A stretch of DNA of 64,000 nucleotides from Bacteroidota bacterium. GTDB lineage: Bacteria > Bacteroidota > Ignavibacteria > UBA10030 > UBA6906. The notes under the pieces are model-generated. The model was not told the origin of the DNA, did no database searches, and saw only the letters and a list, made by a program, of their open reading frames with translations. Within the stretch, counting starts at the first letter, position 1, and each line of letters begins with the position of its first letter. The translations under genes and the position numbers were made by a program. Shown here piece by piece: positions 17,143 to 26,835 of this stretch. The DNA lies in the NCBI GenBank assembly GCA_030835135.1, contig JAUQWO010000046.1, positions 124,001 to 188,000 of the forward strand, written 5' to 3'.

Positions 17143-17634
17143 TCATTCTTCCCGCCTCGGTCCTTTCTTCCACACCCATTCCTTCGACTTCACGACCCCC
17201 GCTTCCATCCCTTCGATCCGCGCCAGCAGCGATCCATCGTCGTTCAGTTGATAGATGATCCGCTGCGGGAAGTCGTTCTCCACGTTCTCGAAGACCACGC
17301 TATTCCGGCCGATCTCTTTCAACGGGAAGATGGTCGCGGGGCGGCCGCCAGGCATGGCGGCGTAGACGGTCGTGCCGTTACGGGTCTCGATGCGGAGGTA
17401 CTCGAACCAGACGAACCCTGCAGAATCGACATCGCGATGGACACCGAGCATCACGCCCGCCGCGGGGCGCATCCAGTGCTCCTCCACCTTCGTGGCGCCG
17501 TCCATCCCGGACCACATGCCGGCAAGCCATTCGAGGGAGGCCGTACCACTCCGATCCTGCCGTGGCCCGGACCCGGCGAACGCCCCGGACACAGCAATGC
17601 ATGCAACCATGACGTACCAGCGAAGATCACGCAT
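17143..17634 (-). CDS. Secreted DUF6265-like protein
   Basis: This 163-residue protein has a signal peptide (about 1-20, ending AFAGS). A single small domain starts at LEWLAGMWSG and continues with EEHWMRPAAGVMLGVHRDV, FEYLRIE, YAAMPGGRPATIFPL and VFENVENDFPQRIIY. That series is characteristic of the DUF6265 lipocalin-like family, whose function is unknown. A GGAG site lies 7 nt before the ATG. It is followed after 105 bp by the SDR/unknown-protein pair but need not be cotranscribed with it. Confidence 0.72.
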   Translation of the reverse strand: MRDLRWYVMVACIAVSGAFAGSGPRQDRSGTASLEWLAGMWSGMDGATKVEEHWMRPAAGVMLGVHRDVDSAGFVWFEYLRIETRNGTTVYAAMPGGRPATIFPLKEIGRNSVVFENVENDFPQRIIYQLNDDGSLLARIEGMEAGVVKSKEWVWKKGPRREE

Positions 17635-17789
17635 GGCGTACTCCGGCCGGCTTCATATCCGTACCCCGTAATTGCCTGCGTACAGGGGCACCGTTCGCAC
17701 GATCCAACGGCGCCTCGCACACCACTAACGTCTTTGCCATATCAAAACTGGGTTGTTCTGGAGAAATCCGGAAGTGCTGACCTCTGAGA

Positions 17790-17816
17790 AATATAGTGTA
17801 CGAACTCGCACGTCAA
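17790..17816 (-). promoter_or_regulatory. Candidate promoter upstream of the DUF6265-like gene
   Basis: On the minus strand TTGACG (17816-17811) is followed after 15 nt by TATATT (17795-17790). The spacing is shorter than the 16-17 nt seen elsewhere in this window. It leaves a 5' leader of about 150 nt before the ATG at 17634. A small hairpin (17832-17850, GAAGGG/CCCTTC) spans the stop codon of the upstream amidohydrolase gene and could be a weak terminator. The rest of 17635-17838 shows no gene. Confidence 0.4.
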
Positions 17817-17838
17817 AAATCAACGAAGGCAGAAGGGC

Positions 17839-19428
17839 CTAGCACCCTTCCCGATGCACGATGCGGCCGTCCACGACGGTCATCCGAACAGCCACATCCT
17901 GTATCCTCTCTGAAGGGATGGCGAAAATGTTCTCCTCCAGGACCACCAGATCCGCCAGCTTGCCGGGTGTGATGCTTCCCTTGATATCCTCCTCGAAGGA
18001 CGCATAGGCGTTGTTGATGGTGGTACAACGCACCGCCTCTTCCACGGAGACCTTCTGCTCCGGTACCCATCCACCCGGGTTCTTCCCGTCGAGTGTGCGG
18101 CGCGTGACGGCGGCACAGATCCCCGCGAGGGGATGCAGCGGGGCAACGGTCCAGTCGCTCCCGAAACACACATGCACCCCTGCATCCAGCATCGACCGGA
18201 ATGCATAGGTCGTCTTCACCCGCTCGGGCCCGATGCGTGATGCCGCCCAGACGCCATCATCGATGGCATGGTAGGGCTGCACGGAGGCGATCACCCCCAG
18301 CGCCGCAAAGCGCCCGATATCCTCCGGCCGGAGGTGCTGCGCATGTTCGATGCGGAACCGCCGGTCCCACGCCGGGTTGACGCGCACGACCTCCTCGAAG
18401 ATATCGAGCACCGCACTGTTCGCGCGGTCGCCGATCGCATGAATGGACAGCTGCAGCCCGTGCCGGTCGGCTTCGATCGCCCACGCACGCATGCGGCCAT
18501 CGCTCAGCGCTTCCATCGGCAGCCCACAGGTGTCCTCGTTCAGGTACCGGTCAAAGAACCACGCGGTGTTGGACCCCAGCGAGCCATCGGAGAACGCCTT
18601 CATCGAGCCCAACCGGAGGAATGCGTCTCCACGGTGGTGGGTGATCTTCTGATCTGCGAGCGCGCGATACCCGGCAAGCGGCAGGCGCGCAAAGATCCGG
18701 CAGGTGAGCTCGCCGGCGTCGGCAAGTTTCCGGTAGACCGGGATATGCGGCTGCTCCGCGATGTCGTGGATCGAGGTCACACCGTTCTTCCGCGCCACCG
18801 CCAGCGCATCACGGACACGGCGCTCGATCACCGCCGGCGTGGGCTTCGGGATGCACGCAAGCACGAGGTCCATCGCTGCGTCCTTCACGATACCCGTCGG
18901 CTCGCCGGTCGTCGGATCGCGTTCGATCTTTCCGCCCACCGGATCGGGGGTGGCCCGCGTGATGCCCGCGGCGGCAAGTGCGGCGCTGTTCACCAGCGCC
19001 ATATGCCAGTCGAAGCGCGGGAGGAATAGCGGCGTATCCTGTGAGAACGGGTCCACCCATTCCCTGCGCGGTAACGTTCGTTCCACCCAATGTTCGTGGT
19101 CCCAGTCCCCACCCTTCACCCATGACCCGCGGTGCGCGTCGACGAACACCCGCAACGCCGCAACGAACTCCGCCCTGCTCGCGCAGGCACGCGTATCCAG
19201 GCCGGTCGCGGCCTCGCCGCCCAGCACGAAGTGCACATGGTTATCGATGAATCCCGGAAGGAGAAGTCTCCCGCCGAGATCGATCATCTCCGCATCGCTG
19301 CCTGCGAAACGGCGGGCACCGGCGGTGGATCCAACGAAGACGATGTGCCGGTCCCTGACGACGACCGCTTCGGCCCACGGCCTGCGCGGGTCGACGGTAT
19401 GGACACGTGCATTGATGAAGCATATCAT
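17839..19428 (-). CDS. YtcJ-type metal-dependent amidohydrolase
   Basis: The start is the ATG at 19428, overlapping the upstream permease stop by ATGA, which gives 529 residues. A longer frame to 19602 has no support. The amidohydrolase-3 signatures are all present: the metal-binding [17 protein letters not shown] near 55-70, [11 protein letters not shown] near 300, HAIGDRAN near 345, RIEHAQHL near 382, and FGSDWTV with the catalytic Asp near 447. There is no signal peptide. The family hydrolyses amide or imine bonds; substrates are mostly unknown. Coupling to an APC amino-acid permease suggests uptake and hydrolysis of a nitrogenous compound. Confidence 0.88.
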   Translation of the reverse strand: MICFINARVHTVDPRRPWAEAVVVRDRHIVFVGSTAGARRFAGSDAEMIDLGGRLLLPGFIDNHVHFVLGGEAATGLDTRACASRAEFVAALRVFVDAHRGSWVKGGDWDHEHWVERTLPRREWVDPFSQDTPLFLPRFDWHMALVNSAALAAAGITRATPDPVGGKIERDPTTGEPTGIVKDAAMDLVLACIPKPTPAVIERRVRDALAVARKNGVTSIHDIAEQPHIPVYRKLADAGELTCRIFARLPLAGYRALADQKITHHRGDAFLRLGSMKAFSDGSLGSNTAWFFDRYLNEDTCGLPMEALSDGRMRAWAIEADRHGLQLSIHAIGDRANSAVLDIFEEVVRVNPAWDRRFRIEHAQHLRPEDIGRFAALGVIASVQPYHAIDDGVWAASRIGPERVKTTYAFRSMLDAGVHVCFGSDWTVAPLHPLAGICAAVTRRTLDGKNPGGWVPEQKVSVEEAVRCTTINNAYASFEEDIKGSITPGKLADLVVLEENIFAIPSERIQDVAVRMTVVDGRIVHREGC

Positions 19429-20771
19429 GATGGGGACTCCGTACGGACACGTGTGCGGGATCTGTAATACAGGTACACCGGCAGACCGGACAGGATCAGT
19501 CCGAGCGAGGCCAGGAGACCGGCCTGCGGATAGGCGAGGAATGTGCCCACACCAACAAAGAGCTGCGAGATGATCGCCAGTGCGGCCATCCCCTGCCACC
19601 ACGGTGAACGGTACGATGGCCTGTAGTCCTCCCGCTTGCGCAGGAAGAAGATCGCTCCGTAGACGATGCCGTTCTGCAGTGCATACGACAGCGTGAAATA
19701 GCCGATCATGTTCTCGATATCGCCCAGAAGAAAGAGCACCACCGCGAGCACCGCCTGGATCAGGATCGAATAGTCGGGGGTCAGGTACTTCGGATGCAGA
19801 TGCCCGAACACCGAGAAGAACAACCCATCACGGGCGATGGCATATTCCAGCCGGGGCTGCACCATGAGGCTGGCATTCAGCACGCCCACCATCGAGATGA
19901 ACACGGCGATCGCGAAGACCGCGCCCGCCACCCCGGCGCCGATCCCGATGTACCGGAACGGGTTCACAAAATCTCCTTCGGCCGTCAGATCCTGCCATGG
20001 CACGATGGCGGACGTGCACAGGGAGATCAGTGTGTACGCCACCATGATGAAGATCAGCGAACCGATGAGGGCGAGCGGCAGTGTCCGCTCCGGCCGTTTC
20101 ACCTCTCCGGCCATGTACAGGATGTTCGTGAAGCCGGCATAGGACCACAGCGTGGAGGAGATCCCGGCGGTGATGACCGTGGCGAGTCCGAACGTCGTGG
20201 CCGGCATGGCGCCGCCCGCGAGATTCCCTGACCCCAGGAAGAACATGCCGATGACGACAATGCCGAAGAGCGGCGCCAGCTTCGCGACGGTGAGCAGGAT
20301 CTGGACATTCCCTCCCGTGCGCACGCTCCGGTAATGCAGCAACGCGAGTCCGATGATGAGCACGGCGGCCAGTCCGCGCGACACAACCGGATCGGCGAAC
20401 ACGGGCGAGAAAAATTTCAACGCGGCAATGGCGCCGAGCGCCACGATCGTGAGCGTCGGCGTGTCGCTGGTCAGGAATGCGGTCCAGGTATAGAAGAACG
20501 CCAGGAACGGCGAACCGGCTTTCTGCAGATAGTAGTACGCCCCGCCCTGGATCGGATACGCCGTGCCCATCTCGGCCAGGATGAGGATCTGGGGGATCCA
20601 CACGACGCCGCCCAGGAACCAGATCGCAACCGTGAGAAGGGGCGTCTGACCGATGCGGGCAACGATAGGAAGGCTGAGGAAGACGCCGGAGCCGATGACC
20701 GTGCCGACCACGAGAGAAGCGGTCTGCAGCAGCGAGAGTTCGCGGCGCGGGGCAGGAGTGTGTTCATTCAT
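19425..20771 (-). CDS. APC-superfamily amino-acid permease
   Basis: A 448-residue inner-membrane transporter with about twelve transmembrane helices. The first helix carries [19 protein letters not shown], the GSG-containing unwound-helix signature of APC transporters, and [21 protein letters not shown] matches the TM6 region. The start is ATG at 20771; a further 12 residues upstream lie in the promoter. That promoter (TTGCAG/TACTTT, 17 nt) ends 7 nt before the ATG, suggesting a leaderless mRNA. The YtcJ-type hydrolase gene is translationally coupled downstream. Substrate not determined. Confidence 0.88.
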   Translation of the reverse strand: MNEHTPAPRRELSLLQTASLVVGTVIGSGVFLSLPIVARIGQTPLLTVAIWFLGGVVWIPQILILAEMGTAYPIQGGAYYYLQKAGSPFLAFFYTWTAFLTSDTPTLTIVALGAIAALKFFSPVFADPVVSRGLAAVLIIGLALLHYRSVRTGGNVQILLTVAKLAPLFGIVVIGMFFLGSGNLAGGAMPATTFGLATVITAGISSTLWSYAGFTNILYMAGEVKRPERTLPLALIGSLIFIMVAYTLISLCTSAIVPWQDLTAEGDFVNPFRYIGIGAGVAGAVFAIAVFISMVGVLNASLMVQPRLEYAIARDGLFFSVFGHLHPKYLTPDYSILIQAVLAVVLFLLGDIENMIGYFTLSYALQNGIVYGAIFFLRKREDYRPSYRSPWWQGMAALAIISQLFVGVGTFLAYPQAGLLASLGLILSGLPVYLYYRSRTRVRTESPS

Positions 20772-20778
20772 GGTGTTC

Positions 20779-20807
20779 AAAGTAGTACAATGAGGACTGA
20801 CCTGCAA
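20779..20807 (-). promoter_or_regulatory. Promoter of the permease-amidohydrolase operon, predicted leaderless
   Basis: On the minus strand TTGCAG (20807-20802), 17 nt, TACTTT (20784-20779), then 7 nt to the ATG at 20771. No Shine-Dalgarno is present. It is divergent from the promoter at 20811-20839, with the two -35 boxes 3 bp apart. Confidence 0.55.
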
Positions 20808-20810
20808 CGC

Positions 20811-20839
20811 TTGCGTTTCGTTCCGCTTCTGGCTACTTT
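20811..20839 (+). promoter_or_regulatory. Promoter of the GlmU-like gene, predicted leaderless
   Basis: TTGCGT (20811-20816), 17 nt, TACTTT (20834-20839), then 9 nt to the ATG at 20849. Both genes of this divergent pair share the same -10 box and lack a ribosome-binding site. Confidence 0.5.
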
Positions 20840-20848
20840 CGGGTCACC

Positions 20849-22096
20849 ATGACGACGACACTCTGCATCTTTGAGGACGGGCAGTATGCGAACCTGCTGC
20901 CCCTTGCGGCCCTCCGGCCCGTGTGGGACCTCCGTTGCGGGATCCTGACACTCGGACAGAAGATCGAACTCACCTGGCCGGGCGCGAAGGTCCGCCTCGC
21001 CTGCCGTTCGTACCTCGCTGCCCTCGTGCAGGAAGAGCATCCCGACCGCCCGGTGAACCCCCCGGCGACGGGCTCCTGCCTCTTCGTGAACGGGCGCGTC
21101 CTCGCCAACGCTGCGCTCGCACGCCACATCATTCCCGAGGGCGCGGACACGGTGTTTGTGCACAACCACAGCATCGTCGCCGTCCGGGCGTCCGAACACA
21201 CGCTCCGCGGACTCGGAACGGATGCCGACGGCCTTCCCGACTTCACCTCGCTGTCCGGCCTGCCGCGGGTGGAGGTCCCGTGCACACTCATCCGCTACCC
21301 CTGGGACCTGGTGAACGCCAATGGCGCGCAGATCACCGGTGACGCGGCCCTGATCGCGACCACCACACCACACCTGGAAGGCGTGAAGCTGTACGACGGC
21401 GCACACCTGGTGAACCCCACGGCGATCACCGTCGGCCGCGGCAGCATCATCAAACCGGGCGCGGTGCTCGACGCCGAAAAGGGACCGATCGTCATCGGCG
21501 CGAATGTCCGCATCTTCCCGAATGCCGTGATCGAAGGACCGGCATTCATCGGCGGCGGATCGCTCATCAAGATCGGCGCGAAGATCTACGAGAACACATC
21601 CATCGGACCGATGTGCAAGGTGGGCGGCGAGGTGGAAGGATCGATCCTGCACGGCTTTGCCAACAAACAGCACGACGGCTTCCTCGGACACGCGTACCTG
21701 TGTCCGTGGGTGAACCTCGGGGCCGACACGAACAACAGCGACCTGAAGAACAACTACGGTACGGTGCGCGTCACGATCAACGGCGCGGAGGTGGACAGCG
21801 GTTCGTTGTTCGCCGGCCTGATCATGGGCGACCATGCCAAGAGCGCGATCAACTCCATGTTCAACACCGGAACGGTCGTGGGCGTGGGCAGCAATGTCTT
21901 CGGATCGGGGTTCCCGCCGAAATACATCCCGGCGTTCTCCTGGGGCGGCGCGGAAGGGTTGGCACCATATGCGATCGACAAGTGCATCGAGGTTGCGCGC
22001 AAAGTGATGCTGCGCCGGAATCAGACACTCACGGCCACCGCCGAAGCGCTGCTGCGGCATGTGTTCACGCTGACACAGAGCGAACGTCAGGGCTGA
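20849..22096 (+). CDS. GlmU-like sugar-1-phosphate nucleotidyltransferase/acyltransferase
   Basis: The 415-residue protein matches the GlmU-like family common in Bacteroidota. Its N-terminal half is a divergent nucleotidyltransferase-like domain (LCIFEDGQYANLLPLAALRPVWDLRCG) that lacks the usual GGxGTRL loop. The C-terminal half is a left-handed beta-helix of hexapeptide repeats, with runs such as GRGSIIKPGAVLDAEKGP, GANVRIFPNAVIEGP and GTVVGVGSNVFG. Members are annotated as putative sugar-phosphate nucleotidyltransferases, with UDP-GlcNAc synthesis one possibility. The true substrate is unproven. It stands alone between two divergently promoted or convergent operons. Confidence 0.8.
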   Translation: MTTTLCIFEDGQYANLLPLAALRPVWDLRCGILTLGQKIELTWPGAKVRLACRSYLAALVQEEHPDRPVNPPATGSCLFVNGRVLANAALARHIIPEGADTVFVHNHSIVAVRASEHTLRGLGTDADGLPDFTSLSGLPRVEVPCTLIRYPWDLVNANGAQITGDAALIATTTPHLEGVKLYDGAHLVNPTAITVGRGSIIKPGAVLDAEKGPIVIGANVRIFPNAVIEGPAFIGGGSLIKIGAKIYENTSIGPMCKVGGEVEGSILHGFANKQHDGFLGHAYLCPWVNLGADTNNSDLKNNYGTVRVTINGAEVDSGSLFAGLIMGDHAKSAINSMFNTGTVVGVGSNVFGSGFPPKYIPAFSWGGAEGLAPYAIDKCIEVARKVMLRRNQTLTATAEALLRHVFTLTQSERQG

Positions 22097-22118
22097 ACAA
22101 CTCCCTGCGTTCAGGCCC
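22090..22118 (+). terminator. Stem-loop at the 3' end of the GlmU-like gene
   Basis: GGGCTGAAC (22090-22098) can pair with GTTCAGGCCC (22109-22118) with one bulged base and a 10-nt loop. It contains the stop codon. No T-tract follows, so it may protect the 3' end rather than terminate on its own. The gap 22097-22223 holds no gene. Confidence 0.35.
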
Positions 22119-22223
22119 CAGACGGTGGTTCCCCGAACGACCCCCGCGCCAACGGGCTGGTCCACCCTCTCCTCGCCAGTACGCCTTTCCTCTGCGGACA
22201 CCTGGCCCCACACCTCCCGGGGC

Positions 22224-23666
22224 TCATTTCTTCGGCAACAGGAAATTCTCTTCCGCCTTGATCCGCGCCACCTTCCCGTCGGGACCCATCTCGAAATACA
22301 CCAGTTCCCCGCTCCCGTCTTCGCCGCCCACGCGAAACACGCCGTCGCGTTCGTACACCAGCGCCGACAGCGATCCCATCGGATCATCCTCGGGCGGGTA
22401 GCTGAATCCGTACATCATCAGCGTGTTGTCCATGATCAACACCTTCGTTTCCCACCCCGAAGGGTCGGTGTACGTCCCCACGTATCTCTGCCAGGCCGGA
22501 TCGAACGTCGCCGGCGGTGCGGTCACGGCCGTGATCTTCGCAATGGCCGGCGCAAGCATCGCCATCGCACGCGCGGCAAAGAACCCGGGCTCGCCATCAT
22601 CGGCATTCACCATCACGATCACCGCCACCTTCTCCTTCGGACTCACGGTGAATTGGGAACGGTTCCCACCGACCCACCCTCCATGGCCATACGTCGGGCG
22701 TCCGTCACCCTTCGACACCGAAAATCCCAGCCCGGCCCCACCCGTCCACGACCTGTTCACCCACTGCACGCGATGCATCTCGCGCAGCGTGCTCCCTTTC
22801 AGGATCTGTCCCGGCGAGTTCTTCCCTTCGAGCATATGGAACGACGCCCACCGGCCGAGGTCCTCTACCGTCGAGGAGATGTTCGCCGCGGACACCAGCC
22901 CGCGTGAGTCAAGCATGTCCACCGATGCACGCGATCCATCCTCCAACTTCCGGTCATACCCCGTGGCCCACCGCGTACGCAATGCCTCCTGCGGGTACAC
23001 ACTGGTGCCCGTCATCCCGAGTGGCTGCAGGATAGTCGTCGTGACGAACGCATCGTACGTCATGCCCGACGCCGCGGCGATGACCTCACCGAGGATCGCC
23101 ATGCCCAGGTTCGAATATTTGTACCGGGTCTCCGGTTCGAAGACGCTTTCCTGCTCATGGAACTCCGCGATCATCTGCTCCCGCGTCGGGAAGTTGTGAT
23201 CGGTCCAGTACGGGAACGCGGCCTCGCGGGGCAAGCCGGAGGTGTGCGTGAGCAGCTGACGGATCGTGACCGCCGGTCCATCGGTGTGCCGGTTCTTGTA
23301 CGTGAACCACGGCAGATGCATGCTCACCGGATCGTCGAGGCGGAGCCTGCCACGATCGCGCAGGATCATGACCGCGGTGGCGGTGAAGGTCTTGGTGATC
23401 GATGCGATGCGGAAGATGGTCGACGGCGTGACGGGCACCTTCGTGGTCAGATCGGCGACGCCAAACCCGCGCGACCAGACGAGTTCCTGGTCGTGCACGA
23501 CCGCGATGGAAAGTCCGGGGATGCCGCGGTAGGCACGCTGTGTCTCGATCCATTGCTCGAGCAGGGCGATCTTCGGCGCCAGGTCGGGATGCTGACGGAG
23601 CTCCCCGGCCCGGGTGGAGGGGATGCACAGGACGCAGAGCAGCAACACGATGAGCAGACGCTTCAT
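22224..23666 (-). CDS. Secreted serine hydrolase of the beta-lactamase (class C/PBP-like) family
   Basis: The 480-residue protein starts with a signal peptide (MKRLLIVLLLCVLC, cut after about residue 20). The active-site motifs of the family are intact: SxxK as SITK near 94, YxN as YSN in RYKYSNLGMAILG near 180, and HGG in TYGHGGWVGGN near 330. A C-terminal beta-rich domain (about 390-475) follows. Such enzymes are peptidases, esterases or D-amino-acid hydrolases rather than true beta-lactamases in most cases. It is the last gene of a run of four secreted proteins, 33 bp after the GH43-like gene, with a GGAGG ribosome site. Confidence 0.88.
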   Translation of the reverse strand: MKRLLIVLLLCVLCIPSTRAGELRQHPDLAPKIALLEQWIETQRAYRGIPGLSIAVVHDQELVWSRGFGVADLTTKVPVTPSTIFRIASITKTFTATAVMILRDRGRLRLDDPVSMHLPWFTYKNRHTDGPAVTIRQLLTHTSGLPREAAFPYWTDHNFPTREQMIAEFHEQESVFEPETRYKYSNLGMAILGEVIAAASGMTYDAFVTTTILQPLGMTGTSVYPQEALRTRWATGYDRKLEDGSRASVDMLDSRGLVSAANISSTVEDLGRWASFHMLEGKNSPGQILKGSTLREMHRVQWVNRSWTGGAGLGFSVSKGDGRPTYGHGGWVGGNRSQFTVSPKEKVAVIVMVNADDGEPGFFAARAMAMLAPAIAKITAVTAPPATFDPAWQRYVGTYTDPSGWETKVLIMDNTLMMYGFSYPPEDDPMGSLSALVYERDGVFRVGGEDGSGELVYFEMGPDGKVARIKAEENFLLPKK

Positions 23667-23699
23667 GGCGAACCTCCGGTGGTCAGGAAAGAGATGATG

Positions 23700-24746
23700 T
23701 CACCGCTTGGGGACCCAGGCCATGCAGATGGATGACCGTCCGCCCCAGAAATGATGTCCGACGCTCCCCTCGTACAGCAGCACGATCCAGGTATCGTTTT
23801 CGAACAGCGCCGGCGTCCAGATCGCACCGCCATCCGGGCCGCCATGGATGCCGGCGCCGAAGACCGGATTGCCGGGATGCCGTTCCCAGTGCGTGAGGTC
23901 CTTTGACCGCGCCAGCCCGAAGAATTCCGGTTCATCCGTGTCGCCGGCACTCCCGCCGTACAGCAGATAGACCCAGCCGCCGGACTGCCAGATCCGGGGA
24001 GACGTGATGGACTGGGCATCCCAGTCGCCGGGCTTCCCCTGGAAGACCGGCTGGTCGCCGATCTCGTAAAACTTCCGGCCATCCGTGGAGAACGCGAGAT
24101 GCATCCTGAAACCGTCGCGGTGCAGACGCTGGAATACCATGTACAGCGTATCGCCGATCACGATCACATCCGGGGCAGTGCCGCTCAGGATGGCGCCGAC
24201 CTTGACGTACTGATGCCCGTTCGCACTGACCGCAAGCCCGATGGTCCGCGTGCTGTCCTTCAAGCCGGAGTAGTACAGGTGGATCTGTCCTCTGAACAGC
24301 ACCGCTGCCGGGGAGGACGCGCCGTCATGGTCAAAGGCACCCTCAGCGCCGGCATCGATCACCGGAAGTCCACGGCTGATATCCTTGAGGGTGAGCCGGC
24401 CCGCGCCAAGGTCCTCGACCTCCACGACACCGATCCTGTTCATCGACGACGGCGAGTCGCCGAGCACCCCGGTCCCGTGAAAGAACAGCAGGGTCTTCGA
24501 CTGGAAGGTGAGCAATTCCGGACTCCCCACGTCACGGCTCTTCCAGGTGGTGCCCGACGGCCCGAGGACGGGATTGTCGTTATATCTGCTCCACGCGAGC
24601 ACGTTGGTCGTGAACCTGTTGGAGAACAGGTCCCACAGGTTTTGCGACGGACACCGGCCGGCCCCGAGCAGCAGCATGCTGCACAGCACAGCATACCGCA
24701 CGCGGCGATCGCCACAGGGACGCATATCCGACCGGTTCTGGTGCAT
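23700..24746 (-). CDS. Secreted five-bladed beta-propeller, GH43/GH32-like
   Basis: This 348-residue protein has a hydrophobic N-terminal export signal (VRYAVLCSMLLLGAG, about residues 16-30). Repeated propeller features follow: WSRYNDNPVLGPSG with DVGSPELL, LFFHGTG, GQIHLYYSGL, GDTLYMVFQRL, SITSPRIWQSGGWVYLLYGG and DLTHWERHPGNPVF. These fit the five-bladed fold of GH43/GH32/GH130-type enzymes acting on glycans. I cannot place all three catalytic acids with certainty, so a binding role remains possible. It lies 7 bp after the second GxGYxYP gene in the same run. Confidence 0.68.
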   Translation of the reverse strand: MHQNRSDMRPCGDRRVRYAVLCSMLLLGAGRCPSQNLWDLFSNRFTTNVLAWSRYNDNPVLGPSGTTWKSRDVGSPELLTFQSKTLLFFHGTGVLGDSPSSMNRIGVVEVEDLGAGRLTLKDISRGLPVIDAGAEGAFDHDGASSPAAVLFRGQIHLYYSGLKDSTRTIGLAVSANGHQYVKVGAILSGTAPDVIVIGDTLYMVFQRLHRDGFRMHLAFSTDGRKFYEIGDQPVFQGKPGDWDAQSITSPRIWQSGGWVYLLYGGSAGDTDEPEFFGLARSKDLTHWERHPGNPVFGAGIHGGPDGGAIWTPALFENDTWIVLLYEGSVGHHFWGGRSSICMAWVPKR

Positions 24747-24753
24747 CAGGGCC

Positions 24754-26817
24754 TCATGGCATGAGAAGATGTTCTTTGAAGGTCGGCGTCGTGCCGGCCA
24801 TCCTCAGGAACACATCGAGCGGCACCAGCTCGAAGTCGGCCCCCAGCTTGTCCAGGATGCCCTTCACGCGACGGATGTCGCTCCACTGGCGTACATGCAT
24901 CAACAGGAAATACGGACGCGCCGCATTGAGCGCGGCAAGTTCCTTCAGGTCATCCACCGCATCGGCTTCGAGCCGCGTCTCGGAAAGATAGTAATCGAAG
25001 GAGAGGAGCGGACGGCCATCGCGCACCATGAACGAATGCGACGGCGCATACCCATTGATGAACCCGATCGCCTCAGGCATCCCCGCATAGAACGCGTCCA
25101 TCACGGCAGGAGTGACGTCGGAATTGCCCTCCACCGTCGCGCCCTCGGAATAGTCCATGATCTCAAAAACGTTCAGGTCCAGTTGCTTCATCAGGTCACG
25201 TGCCTTCGCCACCGCAACCGGCAGCATCGCCGGCGGTATGGCCTTGGGATACAAGTACCCCGGACCTCCCAGCGAGCCAATGAAGTAATCGTTCGGGGTC
25301 GCCATGCCGTAGAAGTACTCGAGCATCGTGGGCGCGAGCCATACCCAGTTCATCGTCACTTCCCACGCATAGGGGATCTCCCCCCGCCCCGGCTTCACCC
25401 ACGCACCCAGACCGAGACAGTCGGTCTGAACACAGGTGATGTACACCTTCTTGCCTGGTGTGTACGTGACCCCCGGCTGCACGTTGTGGTTGTTCTTGAA
25501 CGTGAATCCCGGGGTCACGGTGGTCTGACTGCTGAAGCTCATGTTCGGGAGCGTGTGGAGGCCGTCCACGCGGAGACCGTAACTGGATGCGAGACGCACG
25601 TGATCCCGCTCCTTGTCCTTGGCGTAGGAATGCCATCCCATCACCATGGACATCGGTTTCTGGCCGGCCATGACCTTCTTCGCCAGCGCATATTCCGCGG
25701 AATCCGCCGGCTCGGTGGACAGGTCCGTGAAGAACGCCTGTTTCAGGATCCCGAAATCCGCGACGCCCGGCTTCATGATCTTCCCGCCTTCACCGCCCAT
25801 CCACACGACGAATTCACGGCTGCACCGGTCCCAGTACCTGTCATAGGCCCACCGATATATCTGAACATCGCTCTGACCGCTGAACGTTCCTCGCAGGTCC
25901 ATCACGGGCTTCAGACCCGCGGCTTCGACCATGGGGATCAGGTCCTCGCTCACCACGACCGCCTTTTCCAGTCCGGCAATGGTGAACGCCACGATGAGCG
26001 ACGTGCGCACGTTCCTGTCCCACACCACATACCCCTTGAGGTACTGCCGGAATGTGCTCAGCGCACTCTCGGGCGTGGTGAGTTCGGTGAATGCGTAGCG
26101 GTGCTTGCTCTTGTAGAACTCCAGCACCGAGGGTGTGAACAGAAAGTCCCATTTCTCCGGATACACGAAATACAGCCGCGGCCCGCCTGCGTTGGCGAGT
26201 CCCTGCAGACTGATCAGCATCGCCTGCACCGGCAGTTTCCCATCGATCGCCCAGTTGTCCGCGAGCTTCATCATGTATGCCTGACGCGTGTCGGCGCGCA
26301 TGAAGGTGTAGGTCGGCATGGTCGCCGCCGGACGCGTCGGACGCACCTGCTTCCATGTCAGCACCGCACCATGCTCCGACAGCACGAACCGGTGCTCGGT
26401 GGTGAGCGACCGTTCGCCCTGCGACACCAGCAGCGGGTACTTCTCGGTGACCACCAGCACCTCGCCCTTCTTCTCCCACGTCGCGGAGAGTTCGCGCACA
26501 GAGCCCGGCTTCATGCGGACACCCATGAACACGTTCGTCGGCCACACGCGGTCGCGCACGGCCGCTGTATGCACCTTGCCATCGATCGGCAGGGTGACCG
26601 TATCCCGGAACGCACGTCCACCACCCCACGTCTGCCGGATGGTCACAACGTTGTCCGTGAGCGTGATCGCGAGTGCCACGGTGTTGTACAATTCGATCCC
26701 GGAGCTCTTCTCCGGGACCATCTTCCAGTCGCCGTCGAGGCCCGCGGCACACGCGGGCGTCGCCAGCACCATCGCGGCCACGGCGGCCGCTGCAAGGAGA
26801 GCGGGGATGTGTTTCAT
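24754..26817 (-). CDS. Secreted GxGYxYP-family putative glycoside hydrolase, copy B
   Basis: The 687-residue protein has a signal peptide (about 1-25, ending in ACAAG). Residues about 28-160 form a lipocalin-like beta domain (LDGDWKMVPEKSSGIELYNT). The remainder is the GxGYxYP module, named for a motif seen here as GGPGYLYPKAIPP near 530, with FINGYAPSHSFMVRDGRP near 615 and a DYSEGATVEG segment near 575. The family is predicted to be a glycoside hydrolase; its activity is not established. The gene is a full-length paralogue of the one immediately upstream (26836-28896), separated by 18 bp. Confidence 0.82.
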   Translation of the reverse strand: MKHIPALLAAAAVAAMVLATPACAAGLDGDWKMVPEKSSGIELYNTVALAITLTDNVVTIRQTWGGGRAFRDTVTLPIDGKVHTAAVRDRVWPTNVFMGVRMKPGSVRELSATWEKKGEVLVVTEKYPLLVSQGERSLTTEHRFVLSEHGAVLTWKQVRPTRPAATMPTYTFMRADTRQAYMMKLADNWAIDGKLPVQAMLISLQGLANAGGPRLYFVYPEKWDFLFTPSVLEFYKSKHRYAFTELTTPESALSTFRQYLKGYVVWDRNVRTSLIVAFTIAGLEKAVVVSEDLIPMVEAAGLKPVMDLRGTFSGQSDVQIYRWAYDRYWDRCSREFVVWMGGEGGKIMKPGVADFGILKQAFFTDLSTEPADSAEYALAKKVMAGQKPMSMVMGWHSYAKDKERDHVRLASSYGLRVDGLHTLPNMSFSSQTTVTPGFTFKNNHNVQPGVTYTPGKKVYITCVQTDCLGLGAWVKPGRGEIPYAWEVTMNWVWLAPTMLEYFYGMATPNDYFIGSLGGPGYLYPKAIPPAMLPVAVAKARDLMKQLDLNVFEIMDYSEGATVEGNSDVTPAVMDAFYAGMPEAIGFINGYAPSHSFMVRDGRPLLSFDYYLSETRLEADAVDDLKELAALNAARPYFLLMHVRQWSDIRRVKGILDKLGADFELVPLDVFLRMAGTTPTFKEHLLMP

Positions 26818-26835
26818 GGTCGTCTCACTGTCAGG

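Noticed and set aside
22224-23666. Antibiotic-resistance beta-lactamase
   Set aside because: The motifs fit the broad serine-hydrolase family, the C-terminal domain and operon context point to glycan or peptide metabolism, and nothing indicates resistance.
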